NCBI GenBank assembly: GCA_024640385.1
Contig: JAHEFC010000197.1
Span: forward strand, 1 to 7,155
DNA: 7,155 nt
Origin: Sphingobacteriales bacterium
Lineage (GTDB): Bacteria > Bacteroidota > Bacteroidia > Chitinophagales > Chitinophagaceae
Direction of reading: 5' to 3'
The notes below the pieces were generated by a model. The model ran no database searches. It saw nothing but the letters and a program-made list of their open reading frames with translations, and was not told the origin of the DNA. Below are positions 1 through 5,558 of this stretch, in pieces (positions within the stretch are counted from its first letter, which is position 1; the number at the start of each line of letters is the position of its first letter). Both the position numbers and the translations under genes were made by a program.

Positions 1-1
1 A

Positions 2-481
2 CTCAAGGCATACCGGAGAAAAGTGATCAAGTCGATCGAAGTATACGGAGAAATGCACCGCTACATCCCTGTGCTGGCCAAATGGGCCGGTTACCGCAAG
101 ATCGGTGAAAAAGTAGTTGAACACCGTCCCCGGAAATATGGCACTACAAAGTTCGGATGGGAAAGATTTGTAAATGGTTTTCTTGACCTGAACTCCATCA
201 TGTTCATTGGCAAGTTCGGCAAGAAGCCTATGCAGTTCTTCGGGCTTCTGGGAACACTGTTTTTCTTCCTGGGTTCACTGATGGTGTTATACCTGATTGT
301 TGCCAAGATCATTGAGCCACAGTTTGGCCTTACCAATAAACCCGCATTTTATATCGCACTTACGGTGATGATCATTGGCTCCCAGTTCTTCCTTGCCGGA
401 TTCCTGGGTGAGCTTATTGCGCGAAATTCGCCTGACCGTAATAGTTATCTGATAGAAGAAACCACAGGATTGGATGCCTGA
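2..481 (+). CDS. GT2 family glycosyltransferase, membrane-anchored (C-terminal part, 5' truncated)
   Basis: This is the C-terminal 159 residues of a polyprenyl-phosphate-mannose-synthase-like (DPM1-like) family 2 glycosyltransferase; the window edge removes the N-terminal catalytic domain with its DxD region. Visible are the end of the GT-A domain (LKAYRR near residue 1, YGEMHRYIP near residues 15-23, and a basic EHRPRKYGTTKFG stretch near 40-52, all typical of this subfamily) and then two strongly hydrophobic segments at about 79-101 and 115-140, which should anchor it in the inner membrane. The frame is open to the left edge, so the GTG at 23 is internal. Such enzymes move a sugar from a nucleotide donor to a lipid carrier or growing glycan; the substrate cannot be read here. 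It overlaps the next glycosyltransferase gene by 8 bp, which supports a shared glycan-assembly operon. The family is clear, the exact role is not. Confidence 0.88.
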   Translation, partial: LKAYRRKVIKSIEVYGEMHRYIPVLAKWAGYRKIGEKVVEHRPRKYGTTKFGWERFVNGFLDLNSIMFIGKFGKKPMQFFGLLGTLFFFLGSLMVLYLIVAKIIEPQFGLTNKPAFYIALTVMIIGSQFFLAGFLGELIARNSPDRNSYLIEETTGLDA

Positions 482-1622
482 CAAGAAACATATCGTCATC
501 CTGGGTTCTGCATATCCGCTCAGGGGTGGCGGGCTTTCCACTTTCAATGAAAGGCTGGCCAGGGAGTTCATGCAGGAAGGACATAAAGTGACCATCTATA
601 CATTTTCACTCCAATACCCGTCTTTCCTTTTCCCCGGCAAATCGCAGTATTCCACCGAACCCGCTCCGGCAGACCTTGATATTAAAGTCAAGGTCAACTC
701 CGTCAATCCATTGAACTGGTTGAGTGTTGGCAATGAACTGAAAAAGTTAAAGCCTGATCTGATCATAGTGAGATACTGGCTGCCTTTCCTGGGACCGGCC
801 CTTGGTACCATTTGCAGGCAGGCAAGGAAGAACGGTCATACCAAAGTGATCTGTATCGCTGATAATGTAGTGCCTCATGAAAAAAGACCGGGTGACAAAA
901 TGTTTACGGAGTATTTCCTGAAAGCCGCAGACGGGTTCATTACCATGAGCGAAAAAGTAATGAAAGATCTCCTCAATTTTCACACGGGTAAGCCTGCCAT
1001 CATGGTGGACCATCCGTTATATGACAACTTTGGCGAGCCGGTAACCAAGGCTGAAGCCAGGAAGCACCTGGATCTGCCAGCCAATGAAAAGATCATCTTG
1101 TTTTTTGGATTCATCAGGCAGTATAAAGGTCTTGATATATTATTTGATGCCATGGCCGATCCCAGGATCAGGGAGGCGAAGATCAGATTGCTGGTTGCCG
1201 GGGAGTTCTACCAGGACAGCCGGCAGTACCTGGATCAGATCGAAAAACTTGGCATTCAAGATTCGGTCATCCTCCATAGTGATTTTATTCCTGATTCAGC
1301 AGTGAAGTATTACTGTTGTGCTGCAGACTTCATCATACAACCTTATCGGAATGCTACACAAAGTGGTGTTACTCCCCTGGCTTATCATTTTGAAAAGCCC
1401 ATGGTGGTCACCAATGTTGGAGGATTGCCAGCCATGGTCAAGGATGTAGAAACCGGGCTAATTGCAGAGCCGGATCCCCTGTCTATTGCTGAACATATCA
1501 TGGAGGCTTACCGGTTGGGGGAAGATCATTTCCTGCCCCATATCAGGCAGGCAAAGCAAAAATATTCCTGGAAAAAACTGGTTGGGGCCATAGAGGAATT
1601 AGCATATGATATCAAAAGCTAA
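474..1622 (+). CDS. GT4 family glycosyltransferase (GT-B fold)
   Basis: A complete 382-residue cytoplasmic or membrane-associated glycosyltransferase of the retaining GT-B type. The N-terminal Rossmann-like half opens with VILGSAYPLRGGGLSTFNERL (about residues 8-28), a glycine-rich acceptor-side loop typical of GT4. The C-terminal half has the donor-binding segment FFGFIRQYKGLD (about 210-221, with conserved Arg and Lys) and a stretch QPYRNATQSGVTPLAYHFEKP followed by NVGGLP (about 288-320). The usual E-x7-E glutamates at that place are replaced by Thr and Ala, as happens in some GT4 subgroups. The ATG at 474 lies inside the end of the GT2 gene, with a weak AGGA four bases upstream; the length is normal for the family. 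Its 3' end overlaps hddA by 17 bp. Because it is tied to a GDP-heptose cassette it may transfer heptose or a neighbouring sugar, but this is inferred from context. No signal peptide or membrane segment is seen. Confidence 0.92.
   Translation: MPDKKHIVILGSAYPLRGGGLSTFNERLAREFMQEGHKVTIYTFSLQYPSFLFPGKSQYSTEPAPADLDIKVKVNSVNPLNWLSVGNELKKLKPDLIIVRYWLPFLGPALGTICRQARKNGHTKVICIADNVVPHEKRPGDKMFTEYFLKAADGFITMSEKVMKDLLNFHTGKPAIMVDHPLYDNFGEPVTKAEARKHLDLPANEKIILFFGFIRQYKGLDILFDAMADPRIREAKIRLLVAGEFYQDSRQYLDQIEKLGIQDSVILHSDFIPDSAVKYYCCAADFIIQPYRNATQSGVTPLAYHFEKPMVVTNVGGLPAMVKDVETGLIAEPDPLSIAEHIMEAYRLGEDHFLPHIRQAKQKYSWKKLVGAIEELAYDIKS
1593..1598 (+). promoter_or_regulatory. Ribosome binding site of hddA
   Basis: GAGGAA lies inside the end of the GT4 gene, seven bases before the ATG at 1606. 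Shine-Dalgarno matches are often weak in Bacteroidota, so this match supports the start at 1606 even though that start overlaps the upstream gene by 17 bp. The protein beginning here (MISKAKAPLR) also fits the usual family N-terminus. Confidence 0.55.
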
Positions 1623-2628
1623 AGCCCCATTAAGAATAGGACTGGCTGGTGGCGGAACCGATGTAAGCCCCTACTGCGATCTTTTTGGCGGAGAGGTGGT
1701 CAACGCGGCCATTTCTTTATATGCATGGGCTGCAGTAAGACCAATTGAAGGGGATGATATTATATTAAAACACGAAGATCTTGAGCCCGTTAGATTCCCT
1801 TTGAACCAGCAGCTGGTACCCCGGGGGGATCTGTATGATCTGCATGCGGGTGTGGTGAACCGCTTTATAAAAGATTATGGTGATTTTGGCGAAAGCATCA
1901 TTTTAGAAACGAAAGTGGATGTGGCGGTGGGATCGGGCCTGGGCACTTCTTCCACATTGATCATAGCCATGATCGGCGCCTTACTCGATCATAAAGGAAT
2001 AACACTCGATAAGATGGATATCGCAGCATTGGCATGTAGCATCGAGCGAAATGACCTGAAACATGTTGGAGGGAAACAAGACCAGTACGCTGCCTGTTTC
2101 GGCGGATTGAACACGTTGAAATTTCTTCCCGATGGTGAAGTGATCATCGATCCTGTTATCATTTCAGAAAAATTCCTGGTTCAGTTTCAACAAAACCTGA
2201 TCCTGTTTTACACCAGTCATAACCGGCATTCCGGGAAGATCATAGAAGAACAGATACAGCATGTTCAGCAGGCTGATCCGGAGCCGTTGGAGGCCATGCA
2301 CCAGTTGAAAAAGCAAAGCCGGCAATTGATGGAGGCCTTTGCCAGGGAAGATTATGGTACCATAGCTTCACTGATCGATAAGGGCTTTGGATACAAAAAG
2401 AAGATGGCAAAGGGCATAACTAATGAAAAGATTGACAGCATCTATACAGCAGCAATGAAGGCGGGAGCCCTGGCTGGAAAGATCTCAGGAGCAGGCGGCG
2501 GCGGATTCATGATATTTTGTGTTACAACCAGCACAGCCGATAACGTACGTAAAGCATTGCTTAACTTTGCCGGAAGAGAATATACATTTCAGTTTGACCG
2601 TGAGGGCTTAACTACCTGGAGGGAATAA
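1606..2628 (+). CDS. hddA: D-glycero-alpha-D-manno-heptose 7-phosphate kinase (GHMP kinase)
   Basis: A complete 340-residue GHMP-superfamily sugar kinase. It phosphorylates C1 of D-glycero-D-manno-heptose 7-phosphate with ATP, giving the alpha-1,7-bisphosphate, in the cytoplasm. Motif 1 is PLRIGLAGGGTD (residues 8-19). The ATP-binding motif 2 is VAVGSGLGTSST (106-117). A conserved GGKQDQYAA (155-163) carries the likely catalytic Asp159, and the C-terminal motif 3 is KISGAGGGGFM (292-302). The N-terminus and these motifs match HddA rather than galactokinase, mevalonate kinase or fucokinase, and the neighbours (gmhA, hddC, gmhB) fix the pathway. HddA makes the alpha anomer, unlike the bifunctional HldE/RfaE route, which is absent here. 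It overlaps the GT4 gene by 17 bp and ends 2 bp before gmhA, so it sits inside an operon. All key motifs look intact. Confidence 0.93.
   Translation: MISKAKAPLRIGLAGGGTDVSPYCDLFGGEVVNAAISLYAWAAVRPIEGDDIILKHEDLEPVRFPLNQQLVPRGDLYDLHAGVVNRFIKDYGDFGESIILETKVDVAVGSGLGTSSTLIIAMIGALLDHKGITLDKMDIAALACSIERNDLKHVGGKQDQYAACFGGLNTLKFLPDGEVIIDPVIISEKFLVQFQQNLILFYTSHNRHSGKIIEEQIQHVQQADPEPLEAMHQLKKQSRQLMEAFAREDYGTIASLIDKGFGYKKKMAKGITNEKIDSIYTAAMKAGALAGKISGAGGGGFMIFCVTTSTADNVRKALLNFAGREYTFQFDREGLTTWRE
2618..2623 (+). promoter_or_regulatory. Ribosome binding site of gmhA
   Basis: GGAGGG lies seven bases before the ATG at 2631, inside the last codons of hddA. It is the strongest Shine-Dalgarno match in this operon and decides the gmhA start. 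The spacing is the same seven bases as for hddA. Confidence 0.6.
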
Positions 2629-2630
2629 AA

Positions 2631-3209
2631 ATGGAAGACAGAATCAAGGCAATTATCAGTGAATCGATCAACGTAAAACAGCAGGTTCTGGAAAATGAAG
2701 AACTGCTGGGAAAGTTGCTCGACATTGTCAATATCACAGTGGATGCGTTACAGAAAGGCAACAGGTTATGGTTCTGTGGAAATGGAGGCAGTGCTGCTGA
2801 TGCGCAGCACCTGGCTGCCGAATTCAGCGGTAGATTTTATAAAGACAGGCGTGCGCTTCCTGCTGAGGCACTGCATTGTAATACATCATACCTTACCGCT
2901 GTTGCGAACGATTACAGCTACGACGAAGTCTATGCCAGGCTTGTTGAAGGAGTATGTGGCAGTGGTGATATATTGTTTGGATTTTCCACATCCGGTAATT
3001 CGAAGAATATCTGTAACGCGTTTGAGGTGGCCATTAACAAGGAGATCATCACAGTGGGATTCACCGGCCAGTCTGGAGGGAAGATGAAAGAGATCAGCAA
3101 CTACCTGATCAATGTTCCGTCTGCCGTAACTCCAAGGATACAGGAGTCCCATATCATGGCAGGTCATATCATCTGTGAACTGGCTGAAGAACTTTTCTTT
3201 TCAGAATAA
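2631..3209 (+). CDS. gmhA: Phosphoheptose isomerase (sedoheptulose 7-phosphate isomerase)
   Basis: A complete 192-residue SIS-domain isomerase that converts D-sedoheptulose 7-phosphate to D-glycero-D-manno-heptose 7-phosphate, the first committed step of bacterial heptose synthesis. The hallmark GNGGSAADAQHLAAEFSGRF occupies residues 50-69, and the phosphate-binding STSGNS is at 119-124. His60, Glu64, Gln171 and His179 line up, one position lower, with the zinc ligands described for E. coli GmhA (His61, Glu65, Gln172, His180), so the active site appears complete. The length equals that of E. coli GmhA. It starts 2 bp after hddA with a strong ribosome binding site, and its stop codon shares one base with the hddC start (TAATG). 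It probably works as a tetramer in the cytoplasm, as known for the family. The SIS-domain relative DiaA is a possible confusion, but the metal ligands and the pathway neighbours argue for GmhA. Confidence 0.96.
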   Translation: MEDRIKAIISESINVKQQVLENEELLGKLLDIVNITVDALQKGNRLWFCGNGGSAADAQHLAAEFSGRFYKDRRALPAEALHCNTSYLTAVANDYSYDEVYARLVEGVCGSGDILFGFSTSGNSKNICNAFEVAINKEIITVGFTGQSGGKMKEISNYLINVPSAVTPRIQESHIMAGHIICELAEELFFSE

Positions 3210-3934
3210 TGAAACCCAAAGAGCTGATGATCCTTGCCGGAGGATCCGGAACCCGGATCAGGGAGCAGATCCCCGGACTCCCCAAGGCCCTGGCACCTAT
3301 CGGTTACAGAACATTTATCGATTACCAGCTCAGATATTTTATCAAACAGGAAATTGACCGCTTTGTTTTTTGTCTGGGAGAATTCCAGGATCAATTGATC
3401 GATCATCTTGACAGGAATTATCCTGAACTGGACAAGATCTTTCTGCGCGAATCAGAGCCACTTGGTACCGGCGGAGCCATAAAAAATGCATTGGCCCATT
3501 GCCGTGATCATACTGTACTGATCGTAAATGGTGATACTTATTTTGCCATTCAGGCAGGAAAGGCTGCAGCTTTCCATCATATGTGCGGAGCGGAATGCAC
3601 CGTATTCCTAAAACCAATTGCAGATGCAAGCCGGTATGGCAGGGTGGAATTGGGAACAGATTACAGGATAACCGATTTTTCGGAAAAAGGAATAGCCGGT
3701 GAGGGCCTGATCAACGGAGGCTGCTATCTTCTGAATAAAAGGTTATTTCTGGAAAATAAATTGCCGGAAAGATTCTCCTTTGAAAAAGAATATCTTGAGA
3801 CAAGCATTGGCAGCAGGCTCATATTCGGAGTGAAGCAGGATGAATATTTTATTGACATTGGTATACCTGAAGATCTTGCGCGCGCACAAACAGAGATCAT
3901 AGCATATGACAGCAGACTGGATCAAACAGATTGA
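3209..3934 (+). CDS. hddC: D-glycero-alpha-D-manno-heptose 1-phosphate guanylyltransferase
   Basis: A complete 241-residue sugar-1-phosphate nucleotidyltransferase with a GT-A-like Rossmann fold. The signature LAGGSGTRI (residues 9-17) with KALAPI (26-31) binds the nucleotide; PLGTGGAI (84-91) and NGDTYF (107-112) follow, the latter carrying a metal-binding Asp109. FEKEYL (191-196) and FIDIGIPEDLARAQ (214-227) close the sugar site. The short length, without a C-terminal left-handed helix domain, and the neighbours point to HddC, which joins GTP and heptose 1-phosphate into GDP-D-glycero-alpha-D-manno-heptose. The nucleotide preference is assigned by similarity and context; a glucose or mannose 1-phosphate transferase would be the main alternative. 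Its ATG overlaps the gmhA stop by one base (TAATG), with no clear ribosome binding site, suggesting termination-reinitiation. Its last 29 bp are shared with gmhB. Confidence 0.9.
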   Translation: MKPKELMILAGGSGTRIREQIPGLPKALAPIGYRTFIDYQLRYFIKQEIDRFVFCLGEFQDQLIDHLDRNYPELDKIFLRESEPLGTGGAIKNALAHCRDHTVLIVNGDTYFAIQAGKAAAFHHMCGAECTVFLKPIADASRYGRVELGTDYRITDFSEKGIAGEGLINGGCYLLNKRLFLENKLPERFSFEKEYLETSIGSRLIFGVKQDEYFIDIGIPEDLARAQTEIIAYDSRLDQTD

Positions 3935-4481
3935 CAAATCCTGGACACTGTTCCTAGACAGGGATGGTGTGATCAATATTGAAAAAGAAGGTGACTACAT
4001 CAGGCATTGGGACGATTTTTATTTTATTGACGGAGTGCTGGATGCCTTCCCAGAATTTTCCAGGCATTTTGGAAGGGTATTCATTGTCACCAACCAGAAA
4101 GGCGTTGGCAAGGGTTTGATGTCGGAGAACGATCTCCAGAACATCAACAGGGGCATTTTGGACATGGTGGAAAGGTCTGGCGGACATATAGACCGCATCT
4201 ACTACTGCACCGCGCTGGCTGATAACGATCCCTGCCGTAAGCCCAATCCCGGCATGGCCTACCAGGCACAAAAAGATTTTCCGGAAATTGATTTTAACAG
4301 GTCATTAATGATCGGCAACACCATGGGGGATATGAAGTTTGGAAGGACATGCGGGATGTTCACTATATTCATTCCCTCGGCCAAACCCATGCCTGACCTG
4401 CCAGATCCTGCAATAGACCTGGTTTTCCCGGCCTTATTTGATGTTGCTAAAGCTTTGCAAAATCAGGTGGCTGCAAAATAA
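3906..4481 (+). CDS. gmhB: D-glycero-D-manno-heptose 1,7-bisphosphate 7-phosphatase (HAD family)
   Basis: A complete 191-residue HAD-superfamily phosphatase that removes the 7-phosphate from heptose 1,7-bisphosphate. Motif I is LDRDGVIN, with nucleophile Asp18 and acid/base Asp20; motif II is VTNQ, with Thr62; motif III is CRKPNPGM, with Lys112; motif IV is GNTMGDM, with Asp142. The family's zinc loop is reduced: only Cys101 and Cys110 are seen where E. coli GmhB has three Cys and one His, and the first acidic residue of motif IV is Asn138. The start is well defined, because an in-frame TAG at 3900-3902 lies just upstream of the ATG at 3906. It overlaps hddC by 29 bp, which supports coupling. 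In this cassette the expected substrate is the alpha anomer made by HddA. A histidinol-phosphatase-like HAD enzyme is an alternative, but the operon argues for GmhB. Confidence 0.9.
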   Translation: MTADWIKQIDKSWTLFLDRDGVINIEKEGDYIRHWDDFYFIDGVLDAFPEFSRHFGRVFIVTNQKGVGKGLMSENDLQNINRGILDMVERSGGHIDRIYYCTALADNDPCRKPNPGMAYQAQKDFPEIDFNRSLMIGNTMGDMKFGRTCGMFTIFIPSAKPMPDLPDPAIDLVFPALFDVAKALQNQVAAK

Positions 4482-4486
4482 ATTTG
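4454..4486 (+). promoter_or_regulatory. Probable Bacteroidota-type promoter for the secreted-protein gene
   Basis: TTTG at 4454-4457 and TAAATTTG at 4479-4486, 21 bp apart, match the described Bacteroidota -33 (TTTG/TTG) and -7 (TAnnTTTG) elements at every fixed position. The -7 box begins with the gmhB stop codon. Transcription would start around 4492-4496, giving a very short leader before the ATG at 4502 or 4511. This is a pattern match only; readthrough from the heptose operon remains possible. Confidence 0.5.
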
Positions 4487-4501
4487 CTGCAATTTTGTTA
4501 G

Positions 4502-5458
4502 ATGTTAGATATGCGGATCCCTTTACTGTTCATGTTCACTTTCCTGGCTACTGCGGGCTACTGTCAGTATCCTTCCGGCGAGGATCTGTCTATGCTCCGC
4601 AATAAGGAAGATTCGCTCAAACAGATCGGTCCAAAGATCGTGATGGGCCGGGAAGCTGCAGAACGTTTCAGGTCAGACAGCTTGTTTACCCGCGTATTGG
4701 TGAGGGCATTGAAACAGAAAAATTCCTTCCACTACCCTTTTGATTCAGTCTTGAATATTTCCAAGCTATATGCCCCTGATTCAAGCTTCAGGATATTCAC
4801 CTGGCAGGTGGTCAAGGATGAATCCATGGCACGCAGGCATGGCGCTATTCAGATGAATACCCCGGACGGTTCACTGAAACTTTTTCCACTGATAGATAAG
4901 ACTTCGATCATAGGATCTCCCATCGATACTGTGACAAGCAATGAATCCTGGATCGGCGCTATCTATTACAGGATCGTTCAGAAAGATCATAACGGTAAGC
5001 CTTATTATACACTGCTCGGTTATGACGAGAATACCATGCGCAGTACCATGAAGCGGATCGAAGTGATGCATTTCGATAACAGTGGGAAGCCCGTGTTCGG
5101 CGGACCTTTCTTCAGTTTTCGTGAAGATTCACTGAAGAAACCTGACCAGGCCAGGTATTGGATAGAATACAAGAAAGGCGGCAATGCCAGTTTGCAGTTC
5201 GATGAAGAAATGGATATGATCATTTATGATCACCTGATCCCGGAAAATGGTGAAACCGAAAAACGATATACCTATATCCCGGATGGCGATTATGAAGGCT
5301 TCAAATGGAAAGAGGGTAAATGGGTACACATTGACAAGGTGTTCACCTTTAAACTGAAAGACGGTGAAGCTCCGGCACCAGCGCCGCTTACAGAAGATAA
5401 ATTTGGGACAAAGCCTGCTACCCCTCCGCCACCGCCGGTGAAGAAGAAGAAACAATAA
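4502..5458 (+). CDS. Secreted or periplasmic protein of unknown function
   Basis: I do not recognise this 318-residue protein. It begins with a clear signal peptide: a short charged start, a hydrophobic core (about residues 6-18) and a likely cleavage site near AGYCQ-YPSG (about residues 18-26), so it should be exported. The ATG at 4511 gives a more classical signal peptide (MRIPLLFMF) and may be the true start. The mature part alternates polar and aromatic residues (for example WIGAIYYRIV at 150-159 and PYYTLLGYDE at 167-176), which suggests a beta-rich fold, and it has no recognisable catalytic motif. The tail is low-complexity: APAPAP near 290-295, then a run of prolines at 308-312 and a KKKKQ ending. 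It starts 20 bp after gmhB and has its own candidate promoter, so a role in the heptose pathway is not shown. A long hairpin follows the stop. Confidence 0.85.
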   Translation: MLDMRIPLLFMFTFLATAGYCQYPSGEDLSMLRNKEDSLKQIGPKIVMGREAAERFRSDSLFTRVLVRALKQKNSFHYPFDSVLNISKLYAPDSSFRIFTWQVVKDESMARRHGAIQMNTPDGSLKLFPLIDKTSIIGSPIDTVTSNESWIGAIYYRIVQKDHNGKPYYTLLGYDENTMRSTMKRIEVMHFDNSGKPVFGGPFFSFREDSLKKPDQARYWIEYKKGGNASLQFDEEMDMIIYDHLIPENGETEKRYTYIPDGDYEGFKWKEGKWVHIDKVFTFKLKDGEAPAPAPLTEDKFGTKPATPPPPPVKKKKQ

Positions 5459-5462
5459 ATTG

Positions 5463-5541
5463 AGAGAGTCAGAAAGGCAGAGAGCCAGAATTCTCATTCA
5501 AAATGAATAAGTATTCTGGCTCTCTGCCTTTCTGACTCTCT
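5463..5541. terminator. Possible bidirectional terminator for the secreted-protein gene and lepA
   Basis: The long hairpin lies a few bases after the stop at 5456-5458 and about 17 bp beyond the lepA stop at 5559-5561, between genes transcribed toward each other, where termination is expected on both strands. The stem would form in either transcript. Neither side has a real U-tract (CTTAATTGGG on the plus strand, CTCAATTTATTG on the minus strand), so it is not a textbook intrinsic terminator. The role is inferred from position and structure. Confidence 0.5.
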
Positions 5542-5549
5542 GACTCTCT
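5518..5549 (+). repeat. Degenerate tandem octamers forming the right arm of the palindrome
   Basis: Four consecutive 8-mers can be read: GGCTCTCT (5518-5525), GCCTTTCT (5526-5533), GACTCTCT (5534-5541) and an identical GACTCTCT (5542-5549). The left arm holds the reverse complements of the first three only: AGAGAGTC (5463-5470), AGAAAGGC (5471-5478) and AGAGAGCC (5479-5486). The extra right-hand unit looks like a simple one-unit duplication, or a loss on the left. Confidence 0.75.
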
Positions 5550-5558
5550 TAATTGGGA

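Larger units (their letters stand above)
5458..5554. repeat. Long near-perfect palindrome between convergent genes
   Basis: The arms 5463-5491 and 5513-5541 are perfect inverted repeats of 29 bp. The pairing continues inward to 5500/5504 with only two mismatches (5492/5512 and 5495/5509), leaving an AAA loop at 5501-5503; in all, 36 of 38 positions pair. An outer AATT at 5458-5461 and its partner at 5551-5554 can also pair if one octamer on the right arm (about 5542-5549) bulges out. The left arm is purine-rich and the right arm pyrimidine-rich. The element fills nearly the whole gap between the two stop codons. It is far longer than an ordinary terminator, so a dispersed intergenic repeat is also possible; copy number cannot be judged from one window. 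Confidence 0.9.

Noticed and set aside
23..25. GTG as the start of the first glycosyltransferase gene
   Set aside because: The same frame is open to the window edge and encodes LKAYRR, a conserved family segment, just before it. The gene is truncated by the window, not started there.
2695..3087. Second plus-strand frame inside gmhA
   Set aside because: It overlaps the SIS-domain coding region out of frame; its translation looks like noise while gmhA carries all conserved motifs.
4490..4497. CAATTTTG as an alternative -7 promoter box
   Set aside because: It misses the first consensus base and has no TTTG at a suitable distance upstream; TAAATTTG at 4479-4486 fits better.
4556..4567. Lipoprotein signal (Cys in AGYCQ of the secreted protein)
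   Set aside because: The residue before Cys is Tyr, which does not fit a lipobox, so an ordinary signal peptide is more likely.
5129..5497. Open frame on the minus strand opposite the end of the secreted-protein gene
   Set aside because: It lies almost entirely over a gene with a clear signal peptide, runs into the palindrome, and its translation shows no family resemblance or plausible start context.
5458..5554. CRISPR array or transposon end at the repeated octamers
   Set aside because: There are no spacers of regular length, no transposase and no target duplication; the repeats are contiguous and form one hairpin.
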